From: Malus domestica
Taxonomy: Eukaryota; Streptophyta; Magnoliopsida; Rosales; Rosaceae
Reading direction: 5' to 3'
NCBI RefSeq assembly: GCF_042453785.1
Contig: NC_091677.1
Span: 32,161,001 to 32,225,000 of the forward strand
Length of the DNA: 64,000 nucleotides
The notes below the pieces were generated by a model, which was not told the origin of the DNA, did no database searches, and saw only the letters and a list, made by a program, of their open reading frames with translations. This document shows, one piece after another, positions 46,663-58,123 of this stretch. The stretch's first letter is position 1, and the number at the start of each line of letters is the position of its first letter. Made by a program: the position numbers and the translations under genes.

Positions 46663-49440
46663 TGGCACCCTTCCCTGAAATAGCATGTCCTCAGGCTGTG
46701 AAGGATGGAAAACGGGTGAGGATGGAATCAGCATCCTCCCAAGTGGTGTCATGCTCTGGAAGTCATTTCCACTGGATTAACCAAAGAGTGACTCCTCGGT
46801 TCCTGCTCTTGAACAACCCGCGTTGAAGAATTTTCTCAGGGGTCCACAGGAAGGTACTGGTAGTAGAGAGTGGTGGCAGAGTTGGAGAAGCTACCATATG
46901 GCTCCCAAGCTGTGGTTTCAACAAGGAAACATGAAAGGTAGGGTGAATGTGAGATTGAGGTGGAAGGTCTAGGGTATAGGCAACCTGACCAATCCCGTGC
47001 AATCACTTTGAAGGGGTCATAGTAACGGGGAGCCAATTTGGGGCAATGAGTCTTGGACACTGAAGTTTGGTGATAAGGTTGAAGTTTTAGGAAAACCCAA
47101 TCACCCATAGCGAAGGTGCGCTCAGAGCATTGTTTGTCGACGTATTGGCGTATGCGATGTTGTGCAAGTTGCAAATGCTCCCGCAACAGTTTAAGCAGTG
47201 CATCGCGATCACAGAATGCTATGTCGACGCTGTGCACCGGAGATGAACCAGGGAGGTAAGAGGACACTGTAGGTGGAGGATATCCATACACAGCCTGGAA
47301 TGGAGTCATGTTGATTGCAGATTGGAAGGTGGTATTATACCACCACTCTGCCCACGGAAGCCACTGAATCCAGTCCCTTGGTTTGTCGCTCACAAAACTG
47401 CGCAAGAAGTGTTCAATGGTGCGATTAAGCACCTCCGTTTGCCCGTCGGATTGAGGGTGATAGGCAGAGCTTTTGCAAAGGGTGGTATGCTGCTGCTTAA
47501 AGAAGGCAGTCCAAAATTTGCTGATGAAGATCGAATCCCGATCGCTAACTATAGAAGCTGGCATTCCATGTAGACGGAAGATTTCCTTAATGAACACCTC
47601 TGCAATTTTAGGAGCTGAATAGGGATGTTTGATGGGGATAAAATGGCCGTATTTGGACAACCTATCCATTACCACCAAGATTGCATTCCTGCCATAGACT
47701 GAAGGAAGGCATTCGACAAAATTCATCGCAATGTCCGTCTAAATCTGTTTGGGAATGGCTAGAGGTTGCAGCAGCCGTGGAGGCTTGATTGTCTCATAAT
47801 TGACACGCTGGCAAGTGTCACATGAAGCAACAAACGTTTTCACTTCCGTTTTAAGCCCCGGCCAGTCGAAGTTACGTGTCAGTCTTTTATATGTGCGGAG
47901 GAAGCCCGAATGACCCGCTGAATCAGAATAGTGAAATTCCTCCAAGAGGCGAAAACGCCAAGGGGATGAGGCTGCCACAAACACACCTTGTTTATAATAA
48001 AGAAGATCCTCTTGTAGTTTAAACAAGGCATGACTTGCTAGATTGACTTGCAAATCCTTCAGAATGGAGGAAGCCTACGGGTCCGAAGCGTAGTAGCTTG
48101 TATGTCCGTGATACAGTCAAACAGGAGCCGAGACAGACCCATTAAGGCCAGGACCTCCGGCCTGCGAAAAAGGGCATCCGCGGCTGCTTTCGAGGATCCG
48201 GGCCTATACTCCAAGGCATAATTGTAGCCAAGTAATTTCAACAACCATTTTTGCTGAGCAGGAGTTATAATGCGTTGATCCAGAAAATACTTCAGAGTTT
48301 GGTGGTCTGTAAGTATTTTGAAGTGCTGGCCAAGCAAATAAGGCCTCTATTTTTGTACCGCAAAGACCACTGCCAACATTTCTCTGTCATATACTGAAAG
48401 AGCATGATGTTTCGGAGCCAAGGGCTTACTAAGAAACTCAATAGGGTGGCTCTCCTGCGATAAGATCGCTCCAATTCCGCTATCCGAAGCATCACACTCA
48501 ATTGTAAAGGATTTGGTGAAATCCGGAATGGCAAGAATCGGCGTAGACGTCATGGCTACTTTGAAAGCCCCCAAGGCCTGATCCGCCGTGAGAGACCACT
48601 GGAAACTATCCTTATGGAGCAAGTCAGTGAGTGGCTTTGCTAGTAACCTAAAGTTCCGAACAAATTTACAATAGTAACTGGCGAGACCCAAAAAACCTCG
48701 AAGGTCTCTAATATTGGCAGGGGACGGCCACTCCATAATGGCCGAAATTTTGGAGGAATTCACTGATACACCCTCTAAGAAATAACATGCCCCAAATAAG
48801 CAATAGAACTTTGGCCAAAAAGACATTTTGAAGGCTTCAATTTCAGTTGGTGGGTGCGGAGAAGCTCAAAGATAGTAGCCAAGTGAGCAACATGATGTTC
48901 CAGCGTGTCACTGAAAACCAATACATCGTCAAAAAAGACGATGACCGATTTTCGCAATAGGGGCTTCAAAATGGAATTCATCAATGCCTGAAATGTGGCT
49001 GGGGCGTTGGTAAGGCCAAAAGGCATGACCGTGAACTCGTAGTGACCTTTATGGGTACGAAAAGCTGTTTTAGGGATATCGGCCCGGTGCATCCGTATTT
49101 GGTGATACCTCGAACTCAAGTCCAGTTAGGAAAAGAGGGCAGCGCCGTGAAGTTATGCTAGTAATTCATCAATAACCGGAACAGGGAAGCGGTATTTGAT
49201 TGTGATCGAATTCAAGACACGATAATCGACACAAAAACGCCAATCGTCCTCAGCCTTCGCTACCAACAGAGCAGGTGAAGAGAAAGGGCTAAAACTCGAT
49301 TGAATGATACCGGTGGATAACATGTCAGCCACCTGCCGTTCAAGTTCCGCTTTCTAGGCATGACCATAACGGTAAGGGCGCACATTCACAGGTCTTGTGC
49401 CTGGAAGGAGAGGGATCTGATGGTCAAATGACCTATGGGG
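46663..49440 (-). pseudogene. pol: gypsy pol: reverse transcriptase, RNase H, integrase, chromodomain
   Basis: Reading along the minus strand, reverse transcriptase spans about 49,400-48,775 ([30 protein letters not shown] with an FFDD form of the YxDD box). RNase H spans about 48,510-48,290 (TIECDASDSGIGA, YDREMLAV, LTDHQTLKYF). The integrase zinc region is about 47,950-47,760 and its core about 47,726-47,100 (VVMDRLSKYGHF, SDRDSIF, YHPQSDGQTEVLNR). A chromodomain-like tail is at about 46,850-46,690 (TPEKILQRG, then IQWK, then LPEHDTTWEDAD). Stops occur before LDLSSRYHQ (49,119-49,121), before the TDIAMNFVE start of the integrase core, and inside the chromodomain after IQWK (46,763-46,765). 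Confidence 0.85.
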
Positions 49441-49548
49441 TGGCAAGGTGGTGGGTGGCTCAAATAGGTCCGAGTATTGCAAAAGCAGTGCTTGGAGTAT
49501 TACCGATAGTGGAGATGAAGGCAGGGAACCCTGAGGAACACTGGATAG

Positions 49549-51491
49549 TTAAGCCACAATCTGAGGGGGAATGCCAAAAGGGGCGTCTAATGCCGATGAA
49601 GGGGCGCATGAACATAGAGGTGGTGTGGAAGATCCTACGAAACGATAGTTTGTTCCATTTATCGTGAATTCCATGACTTTGAAGAGGAAGTTCCAACCAA
49701 TAAGGCCCAAGGTTTCTAACCAATCAATCCCTAAAACCATGTCGCAGCTGGCGACGGCGAGTAGGTGAAAGTCCCCGCAAAATTCATACCCTTGAATCAT
49801 TACTGAGACTTAGGGAGCAACACCCTTCGTACGAAAGTAACGACCGGTTGCTACCATGACCAGCTCACAACGGGAAGAATCTGTGGGAAAACCCAATCTG
49901 GCAGCTACTTGAGGGTTAAGAAAACTTTGATCCACCCCGGAATCAATAAACACCTGAACCGGGGTGTGGAGAATAGACCCTTGCAAACGCATCGCCTGTC
50001 CGCGAGAACGCTTCGTGGCTGAAATGGCATGGAGTGCAATAGATTGGTCAGATTACTCCACCAAAGTCGACTCAAGCGGTGGGATTGGTGCCACCTCTTG
50101 GAATGAGTTAGTGAAATCATCTTCCGCAAGAAGGAGTAGATTATGGGACTGTCGACAACGATGTCTCGGCCGAAACTGGTCATCACAATTAAAACAGAGC
50201 CCTTGTTCCCTGCATGTTCGCATCTCCGCTTGGGTGAGGCGGATAATTGGTTTAGAAGGTGGTTGGGAAGGGGCAGGTGGAGTATGGCGTGGAGGATGAG
50301 GGAAAACTGTTGGAGGTGCTGGTGTCAGTGTGTGAGGCTTAGAGAGATTAGGAGATGGACAGGAAAACCCACTGCGAGTCGACGAACGGCGCCCATTTTT
50401 GTGTTCATAAGTACGAGCGAGTTCAATAGCCTAGGCAAGGGACGTAGGCCTTTGGGCTACCACATCATCCTGCAAGTCCTCTTTGAGTCCGCCCAAAAAC
50501 GCCCCTAAGAGCTGCTCATCAGACCAATCTGGAGTACGACATAAAAGCCGGATAAACTGGTCGACATAGGTCTCGACCGACTCCGTTTGACTGATGTGGG
50601 AGAGAGCCATGTGGAAATTCAAAGCGTTGGCCGATCCAAAGCGTTGCAGCAGTTGCGTGGTGAATGTAGCCCAAGAGGTAAGAAGGAAACGTAGCTTGAA
50701 CCATCGTTGCCAATGGGCGGCGTCACCCCCCAGATGCAACCCTGCGACTGTGACGCGGCGATAGTCCTCAATTTCATGGTAATCCAGAAATTCTTCAGCC
50801 ATGGATAACCATCCATACGGGTCTTCGCCAAAGAAGCGAGGGAGCTCAATCTTTAACTGTTTTGGCCCCACCATTGATGGGGAAGGGTTTGGGAAGAGTT
50901 GGGTGAAATGGGGGCCCTGGTGTGGTGTGGGATGGGGGTAGTGAAGGGAGGGAAATTGGGCAGAGTCCAATGGTGTAAGATTGAGTTGCTAAAGTGTGGG
51001 GGTATGTAACGAGAGTTGGGGGAATGACTAAGGAGAGTTGAAGAAGTGTGAGGTAAGGAGGAAGGACCCACGGCCAAGGGGGACCGCGCGAGGTGGTTTG
51101 TAGGGAGGGGTTGGGAGTGTGGAGAACTCTAGGTTGGTTGAGGAAGAGGGGTTGGGATGGCCGCAAAAGGAGAGGAGCCCAGGGAAATGGGAATAGACCT
51201 GATGGGAATCTGAGACCTGTTTTGGGAAGGGGGTAGGGTTTTGAGAGTACAAAGTTCCCGAATGACTGTTTGTTGAAATTTCTCTTGCCGGGCTCTGTTG
51301 ACCGTCATCTTGGCAATCGTGGGCTGCAGATCAGTGAGATGGTGCTGCAGATCATCTTGGCAGACGCTCATCAGCGTGACTGTCTCATGGAACTCATGAA
51401 GGTGCGTGATGATTTGTTGTTGCTGAAACTCTCTATCAAGTTCTGAGTTGGAAACGTCAGCCACCGTGATCGACGCCTTGTTCTTGCCCAT
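49549..51491 (-). pseudogene. gag: gypsy gag and protease, interrupted
   Basis: The gag start MGKNKASITVADVS at 51,491 is followed by a Pro-rich linker. A retrotrans_gag core lies at 50,970-50,431 (PRFFGEDPYGWL, WQRWFKLRF, VETYVDQFIRL) and a CCHC-like CFNCDDQFRPRHRC at about 50,200-50,155. The protease, with catalytic FIDSGVDQSF, is at 49,992-49,810 and continues to 49,549. Frame changes separate these blocks. Confidence 0.8.
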
Positions 51492-51520
51492 GGAAGCACG
51501 CCTGGGCTCTGGATACCAAA

Positions 51521-51753
51521 TGTTAGGGTTCCAGTTACAGGTAAGGAAGGAAATGAGAAAGGATAAGGGAAAAGAAGAAATTAAAGACTATTTTCATTCA
51601 TTGTTCCTGAATTCATTACAAAAGGGGGATATATATCCATTCAACACAATAGACAAAATATCTCATAAGCTGAGTCATCACCTAACACCCATTTACTACT
51701 GTTGTAAGGATAATAACGTTATATCGAGGGGCCTACACAGTAAAGACCTAACA
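51521..51753 (-). repeat. 5' LTR of the gypsy element (right on the plus strand)
   Basis: 233 bp with 226 positions identical to the left LTR. The primer site adjoins it on the internal side (51,505-51,520). Confidence 0.95.
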
Positions 51754-53918
51754 GTCTGTATCTTGGAAAGTCTCTTAGATAGGCGTTGGATTTCGGCAGT
51801 AATATCAATCATGTCAGCAAGAGGGAGATATGCCTCTAGCCCTTCACCAGCTACAAGATGGACTGATTGATCCACATTCCCTGAAATAAAAGATATCCAC
51901 CAAATATATGCCTCAGCATCAGGTCATATAAAGCCATAAACATAAATGACAATAAACATGAACATTTCCGGGCCTTGGCCAAATGGAAAATAATCGATGA
52001 AGAAACGTGCCTGGAGGAGAATCGGTAAAATGGATCTTTTTGTAAATCTAGCCTGGAGAGAAGAGCTAAAACTTCCTTTTCTTTCTGCATCAAAATATAA
52101 ATAAATATTTAAGCGAGTTAGTGGTAATGATAATTATGTCCAAATAAAAATCATTGCTGGAGAATGAATACGTACCCATATGTATTCAGTGACTTCTTCA
52201 TTTGCAACTATAGATGCTGATATACGCTTTACAGGCTCAACAGAATATTCTGCTCGAGCATTTCTGATAGCTCTAGTCTTAAGAATAACAAAGAAGAAAA
52301 CTTAGTAATTTAAGCAGCCACTTTTGACTATAAGAAAAATATACAAGATAGCAAAAAGTGCCAGTTGGATTTGGGTATGGACCACTAAACAAGAAGGATG
52401 AAGGAATATCCACTCACCAAAGCCTGTAAATTTTCAAATTTTTTAATCCAATTGCTCCTCCTTGGATGTGAAGTCAGTGGCCCCGGAGATACAATAAGAG
52501 CTTCTTTTCGATAGGGGAGTGCCTGTATCAAAGCAATCATTCATTTTAATTGAAACACTATCGGGGACAACAGTACAATGAAAGCGAACAAGCAGTCCAC
52601 CCTAAATCCTAAGCAAAAGCTTTTCCATTTAATAATTACACCATAAGAAAATAATAAATACCTTATCAGTATAGAAGTTGAATTCAACTCAAAAGCTGAA
52701 TATGGTGAATCAATTTTACCTGCCAGATTTCCCCGGTCACCAATGGCATGAAGGGATGTAGTAATTTAAGTATGTTTTCAAAAACATACAATAGAACTGC
52801 CTGTGTGACAAAAGCAACTGAATCACCACCAGAGTGGTAAGGACGAGCTTTACTGGCCTCGATGTACCTACATAAGTGAAATAAGTCGACAGTTGACAAA
52901 TGTGTAAATCAGTGCATCTGAGCTAGGCAGAAGATATTAACAAAAAAGAAAAAGAAAACGGTTAACATTCTTATTTTCTGTTATTTTAGTAAGAAACATT
53001 CACTTTCAATGATAAAAAAAAGCAACCTAATACAGGGGAAAAGTTCCAGTCGTCCAGCTAGGCTAAACAAAACAGAGCTGTACCTCATAGTATTACATGG
53101 CAGCAAAGAAAATGAATACCAAAATACATCAGCCACTCCAACCATAATAAAATATAGCTGGGCAGTAAACTCTGAAGATACTGAAGCCCAAGGGGAAGCC
53201 ATAAAACCAACTCATTCCACTAACAACCCAACTCATCCCGTGTTCCTCCAAATATTAGGAGCTTGAACTTCATGACACAAATAAAATAACCTAACAAAAA
53301 AACCCTGCCCAGGATTTTTCCTTTTGGCAATTCTGATAAAAGCTTTTGGTAAGACTAATCCTGAAGCTCCATTTCCTTCCAGTGGCATACATATAAACTT
53401 TGGTCCAGCTGGTTAGTTGACCTATTAGAGATTTTATTGGCCAAACATCAACATACTAGAAAATACCTAATCATATCATAATATCAATCTGCATGTTATC
53501 AGCCACAGAAACCAAAATGAGTACAGTTTCAGAAAGTATTTTGTGATTCAGAGGTTTCTTTGGGGAGGTTCAAAATCTTTTAAGATATACAAGAGATTGA
53601 CTTTATATAAGAGAAAAATATATTTAACATTATCACTCCTAATCAGTCAATTTTTATTTTGGACAGGAAACCTAGAAAAAACAAAGCGAGATCCAGCACC
53701 TTTGTCCAATAGGACAAGTGGCCAACAAACAGAAACACAAGGGAGTCGTTCAGTATATCCAATGGCCCACAAAAAACATAAGAATGATTAATTGAGTGGG
53801 CATGTGCCCCCACCAAGCCTTACCTCCTTCCGTCCACGTGTTTATAGCTTTGTCAAACTGAAAAAGCAATAAAGTAAAATAATGTTTGTTTTTAAAAGCA
53901 ATAATTTTGTATAAAAGC

Positions 53919-55490
53919 ATCGGTGCCATATTCCTTGATTGTATCTAAAGGATCTATTACATTCCCCAATGTTTTCGACATCTTTCGACCGTGAAATAAT
54001 CATTGCATTATTTCATATATCTGAATATCAGACACATAAGAGTAGAGTACAACTAGAGAATGTAGTAAACAGTAGTTTATAGCAATGTTTTCAGAGGTGC
54101 GAGAGTCTTCGGCGAAGCGAGCACCTTTGTGTTGTGTAGCTTTTCTGACTTTTTGCTTAATTATGCAAACGGCTACGTTTCACCTTTGTGTTCTGTACGC
54201 TTTTCTTGACTTTTTGCTTAATGAAGTGCCTAATTATACGAATGACCATTTTGTGTTAATTCTCACCCACAAATTATTTAAGAATCAACCATGCATGAAT
54301 ATAGAATATTTAAAAATATCCAAGAAGGACAACCCAATAACCGTGCTAATAATATTTTACAATAAAGAGACAATCATACTGCACAAGCAAAATACAAAGA
54401 GGAAGTCAGGTGGTCAATAAGACCACACAGAACCGCCCAGACCTGAAAAGAAAACTAACAGGAAAGAAAAGCGAGCAGAATCAGCACTGTCCCAAAAGAT
54501 TATTAAAATAGAGCGGCTAGGACATAACCATCAAATTAGCACTCTCCCATAAGACAAACAACCTTACACACCATGCAGAATGAACCAACAAATTAATGAC
54601 ATCCGTATAATTAGGCACTTCATTAGCAAGGAATTTTGACGATCCTCAAAGTAAGCACACAAGGGAGAGGTTGGGAATAAACTATTTCACACTCAAGAAG
54701 AAATGACAAGCTAAAAGGACAATTAAATTAAAATATCAACATTGATGCAGTAGTTTTTATCGTGCAGTTTCAACTTACTTGTGAATCCCTAATGAGACCG
54801 TGTAGATAAATGTATTTAAATGTCACTGTCCCTGTGAACTCAATTCCCATCATGACCATCCTCGCAACCCAAAAGAACAATATGTTATGCCTGTTCAAAC
54901 ATGCAAGCAATAATATAAACTTCCAACAATCTTTTCAAATGAGCAAGCTTGATCACCAATCACCATAATAATAAAGTTTACAAACCTTCCAAATTTTAGT
55001 AATAACCTGTCGCAATTGGTGATAAATCTACACCCCCTTGCTCAAAGGGGACAACAGTCCCAAATATTGGAAATGGACTGGGCTTGAAAAACAAATCTAG
55101 AAACAATTATGTCCATTAAGAAACCAAGAGCCATACTAAAATTTGTGAGATCTAGGAGAAGCATCTTTAAATGAGAAGATGGTTAGGGCTGATTTGGTAT
55201 TGTTATGTTTTGAAAAAAAAAAACTGCTTTATGTTGTGCTATGAGATGAGGGAAGTATAGGAAGCTGAGGGAAGTAGATGTCTAGGAGCTAGGTAAGGAC
55301 GGAGAGGTTTACGGAGGCCAAAAAATCAATATTAAATGCAGCCATACATGGGAAAACGAAGACAGATGGCAGGCAAATGCTTAGCATGGGATGCACGTAC
55401 CCAGTTTCAAGCATTGTTGTAGAGTAAAACCGCTTAAAATCCTCAGTTGACTCATCTGGCCATCCAAGAGTACTGAAAGGCCACAGTGCA
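53919..55490 (-). pseudogene. Decayed duplicate of ValRS catalytic exons (copy A)
   Basis: Three exons are readable on the minus strand: 55,490-55,401 ([18 protein letters not shown]), 54,890-54,779 ([15 protein letters not shown]) and about 53,990-53,919 ([16 protein letters not shown]). They duplicate exons of copy B. Decay marks are the acceptor AG of the MSKTLG exon changed to AC, the end of that exon ([11 protein letters not shown]) deleted, the next two exons (DLNLSTERL and ISKLHLLID) missing, and HD changed to HN and PF to TF in the HDILFFW exon. No upstream ValRS exon is visible between 55,490 and 56,500. Confidence 0.85.
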
Positions 55491-56518
55491 CTGTGAAAAG
55501 GAAAATATGATATATTTAGTCAAACTACAAAACATCTCAAATATATGAAACCTTGATGTGGATTTAAAAAACAAAAGACCAAGTATACATTAATTGTGAA
55601 ATCAAAAGCTTCCACATGCAGCAGAAAGAAAACGCTAGAAATTTAATAAAAACTATAGTACCTAAAACAATGCTAATTCTTTTGTTAAATACACCAATAT
55701 GCTGCTTCATTGCTTACAAATCCAAACATAATGAATCAGATATTAGTTAGGATTTGAAGTTACCAAATTAGGTCGGTATTTTAGTTTGAAAGATCATGTA
55801 CAATTCCCATTACAACTACACAAACAGTCATCTTGGTCACATAATCCCTTCAAACAACTGCATTAAAACTGTATCCATGGGTTAAGACAAAATTGCTAAA
55901 TAGGGCATGTTAAATCTCAAATCCTGGAAGCGTTGGCTAAAGTCTTCAAAGTTCTAGGTATTATATGAAAGAAAATAGTAAAGTCCCTTTTACCAAGAAT
56001 GACAATGTCAGTCTCCGTGTGAATTTCATGGAAATTAATTTTAAAGCATGAAACTTTGTATGAACAATTCGGAAATGCTTTCTAAAAGACATAAGGTACT
56101 CAATTAATCAATTATGCTTCTCTCACTAAATTTTCTCTTTCTGCATCATCGATCAGATGCATTTCTAGAAGTCTAAAAATTAAAAAAAGAAGAAAAAACA
56201 TAGCTTTTCTGTTTGTACTTGAAAGTGCCAAAGTCTTTCTCAGCATGCCGCCAAAACAATTAATGGTCCACACAGGCGGCAGTCAAGGCAAATAGTGGAC
56301 TGGAAAAACAAAAACAAATGCTCACCAAAAAGAAACAAAAACAAATATCTACTTCCGGTTACAACTTACATCACACGTTTTCTGATTACACGTCACCAAA
56401 TCATGTCTCCGTAGTCCGGACCCTGACGCCTCTATCTATATATCTCTTATTAGACTGCTACGCAAAGTACGAAACAGAAACAGAAAGGGTCTAATTCTCT
56501 CTCACCGTGTTTGCTACG
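55491..56518. other. ValRS copy A edge and promoter side of the EF-hand chimera
   Basis: The left part is ValRS intron-like sequence. CTATATATCTC at 56,435-56,446, about 75 bp before the plus-strand ATG, may serve as TATA box for the next frame. There is no other gene. Confidence 0.4.
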
Positions 56519-58123
56519 ATGTCAAAGAGCGATTTGGTTTCGGAAGGCTCGGGAGTCGGCGCTACCGGCACCATGGAGGAGCTGAAGAAGAACTTCGACA
56601 CGTTTGACAAGAACGGTTCCGAGACGGTCTCACTGGTGGAGGTCCAGCGCATTATGGCTGAGATCGCCAAGCACGGCGACGGTCACATTGACGTCGGGCA
56701 ACTCGCCGGGATCATCAATGGCGGATCCACCAAGAAGCTTCGCGACGCGTTCGACCTTTACAATCTCGCCAATAACGGGCTGATCTCCACGAGTGAGCTG
56801 CTTGAGGTGCTGAAGCGGTTGGAGACGAAGTACTCGCTCAAGGACCGTGCGAAGATGATCAGCTCCGTCGACGCCGACGGCGATGACCACGTCAACTTCG
56901 CTAATCCCGGCGCTGCCGGCACCATGGAGGAGCTGAAGAAGAACTTCGACAAGTTCGACAAGAACGGTTCCGAGACGGTCTCACTGGAGGAGGTCCAGCG
57001 CATTATGGCTGAGATCGCCAAGCACGGCGACGGTCACATTGACGTCGGGCAGCTCGCCGGGATCATCAATGGCGGATCCACCAAGAAACTTCGCGACGCG
57101 TTCGACCTTTACAATCTAGCCAAGAACGGGCTGATCTCCAAGAGTGAGCTGCTTGAGGTGCTGAAGCGGTTGGAGAAGAAGTACTCGCTCAAGGACCGCA
57201 CGAAGATGATCAGCTCCGTCGACGCCGACGGAGATGACCACGTCAACTTCGCTGATCCGGGCGCTGCCTGCACCATGGAGGAGCTGAAGAAGAACTTCGA
57301 CAAGTTAGACAAGAACGGCTCCGAAACGGTCTCACTGGAGGAGGTCCAGCGCACCGAGTTCAAGAAGATGATGACTCGAGAAAGTCATCGCAAGGAGGTT
57401 ATGTCCGAGAAAGTCGGAGCTAAGGAGACTGGGAGATTTTGCGTTCTAAACCAAGGGTTTGGAATGACAGGAGATCGTGACAGAGGAGCCAGCTTTGCGT
57501 GCGAACGGAAAGGTAGCGAAGAGAAGGGATTGTGTAGTGGGCTGGGTTTAATGGAGGACTCGGATACGAAAGGGAATATGGAGGAACTAGGGCAGACTTT
57601 GGGAAGCAATCTTCTCCTTACTGATAAGGAGAAGGAGGGAGTGGTGATTGAGAAGAAGGATGTGGAAGAGGCGCTGATAGGGTTTCCTTATACCCTACTG
57701 GCAGATGTATTAACTGAGAGGACTGTGAATGTGGACGCTTTCATCAACCAGTTCACATCACTGTGGCAGGGGACGGAAGGGGTCTCTATTCAGGGTTTAG
57801 GTGACCGGCGGTTTCTGATCGGATTTGTGGCTAAACGTGATATGCAGCGAGTGATAGAATCGGATTTCCCTTGGACATTCCGTAATGATTTTGTACTGGT
57901 GGCTGACCGTACAAACAGGCGCGATGCACGGTGGGAAGAGATGTCAATGGGTGAGATGTGGGTGCAGATTCATAAGGTGCCACCATTGAGCATGACGGCA
58001 GCGGTTGCTACGGCAATAGGGGGAGGGATTGGTATGGTGATCACTGTGGACAAATCAGCTAGTCGAGAATGTATTGGTAGGTTCTTAAGGGTTCGCATTC
58101 AGCTAATCTGCGAGAACCATTGA
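56519..58123 (+). CDS. Chimera: tandem calmodulin-like EF-hand units fused to DUF4283 domain
   Basis: The start is ATG at 56,519 (MSKSDLVSEGSG). Residues 19-135 and 136-252 are two copies of a 117-residue calmodulin-like (CML23/24-like) unit, and residues 253-279 begin a third that jumps to TEFKKMMTR, the usual C-terminal end of that family. Loop 1 (DKNGSETVSLVE) keeps most calcium ligands; the other loops (AKHGDGHIDVGQ, NLANNGLISTSE, DADGDDHVNFAN) lack key acidic positions, so calcium binding is doubtful. From about residue 374 the frame is a DUF4283 domain (ALIGFPYTLLADVL, DFPWTFRNDFVLV, GEMWVQIHKVPPL), as in plant LINE ORF1 proteins. The frame ends at TGA 58,121-58,123 by a one-base shift; the domain's natural continuation is in the next frame. 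The gene is intronless and GC-rich compared with its surroundings. Confidence 0.75.
   Translation: MSKSDLVSEGSGVGATGTMEELKKNFDTFDKNGSETVSLVEVQRIMAEIAKHGDGHIDVGQLAGIINGGSTKKLRDAFDLYNLANNGLISTSELLEVLKRLETKYSLKDRAKMISSVDADGDDHVNFANPGAAGTMEELKKNFDKFDKNGSETVSLEEVQRIMAEIAKHGDGHIDVGQLAGIINGGSTKKLRDAFDLYNLAKNGLISKSELLEVLKRLEKKYSLKDRTKMISSVDADGDDHVNFADPGAACTMEELKKNFDKLDKNGSETVSLEEVQRTEFKKMMTRESHRKEVMSEKVGAKETGRFCVLNQGFGMTGDRDRGASFACERKGSEEKGLCSGLGLMEDSDTKGNMEELGQTLGSNLLLTDKEKEGVVIEKKDVEEALIGFPYTLLADVLTERTVNVDAFINQFTSLWQGTEGVSIQGLGDRRFLIGFVAKRDMQRVIESDFPWTFRNDFVLVADRTNRRDARWEEMSMGEMWVQIHKVPPLSMTAAVATAIGGGIGMVITVDKSASRECIGRFLRVRIQLICENH

Larger units (their letters stand above)
46430..51753 (-). mobile_element. 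Ty3/gypsy LTR retrotransposon, chromovirus type
   Basis: The 5,324-bp element lies in the same direction as the ValRS gene. The 5-bp duplication GTCTG flanks it (46,425-46,429 and 51,754-51,758). The LTRs are 233 bp each, begin TG and end CA, and differ at 7 positions. The primer site next to the right LTR reads (minus strand) TTTGGTATCCAGAGCC, of the initiator-Met type. Domain order is Gag, protease, reverse transcriptase, RNase H, integrase, chromodomain. The small size and short LTRs recall the Reina lineage. Several frames are broken, so the copy is not autonomous. Confidence 0.95.
45834..52867 (-). pseudogene. Valyl-tRNA synthetase 3' part, split by a gypsy element
   Basis: Minus-strand exons are 52,867-52,720 ([16 protein letters not shown]...VTGEIWQ), 52,522-52,418 (ALPYRKEAL...), 52,277-52,176 (TRAIRNARAEYSVEPVKR), 52,084-52,011 (KEKEVLALLSRLDLQ), 51,880-46,385 (NVDQSVHLVAGEGLEAYLPL... 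interrupted by the element) and 45,959-45,834 (FVEKAPEDIVRGV... then stop). They encode the anticodon-binding domain and C-terminal tRNA-binding coiled coil of ValRS. Lesions are: the 74-bp KEKEV exon ends one base out of phase after LDLQ; its donor reads CAG|GCACGT; and a 5.3-kb LTR element splits the following exon between Gln and Thr codons of the KIQ-TEYDG region. This part cannot make an intact enzyme as it stands. Confidence 0.85.

Noticed and set aside
52981..53266. 73- and 85-codon frames, repeated at 59,625-59,919
   Set aside because: They lie in a duplicated ValRS intron; the similarity is due to DNA duplication, not protein conservation.
56630..57363. Minus-strand open frames of 84-87 codons opposite the EF-hand units
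   Set aside because: They are antisense shadows of the GC-rich EF-hand repeats and repeat with them.
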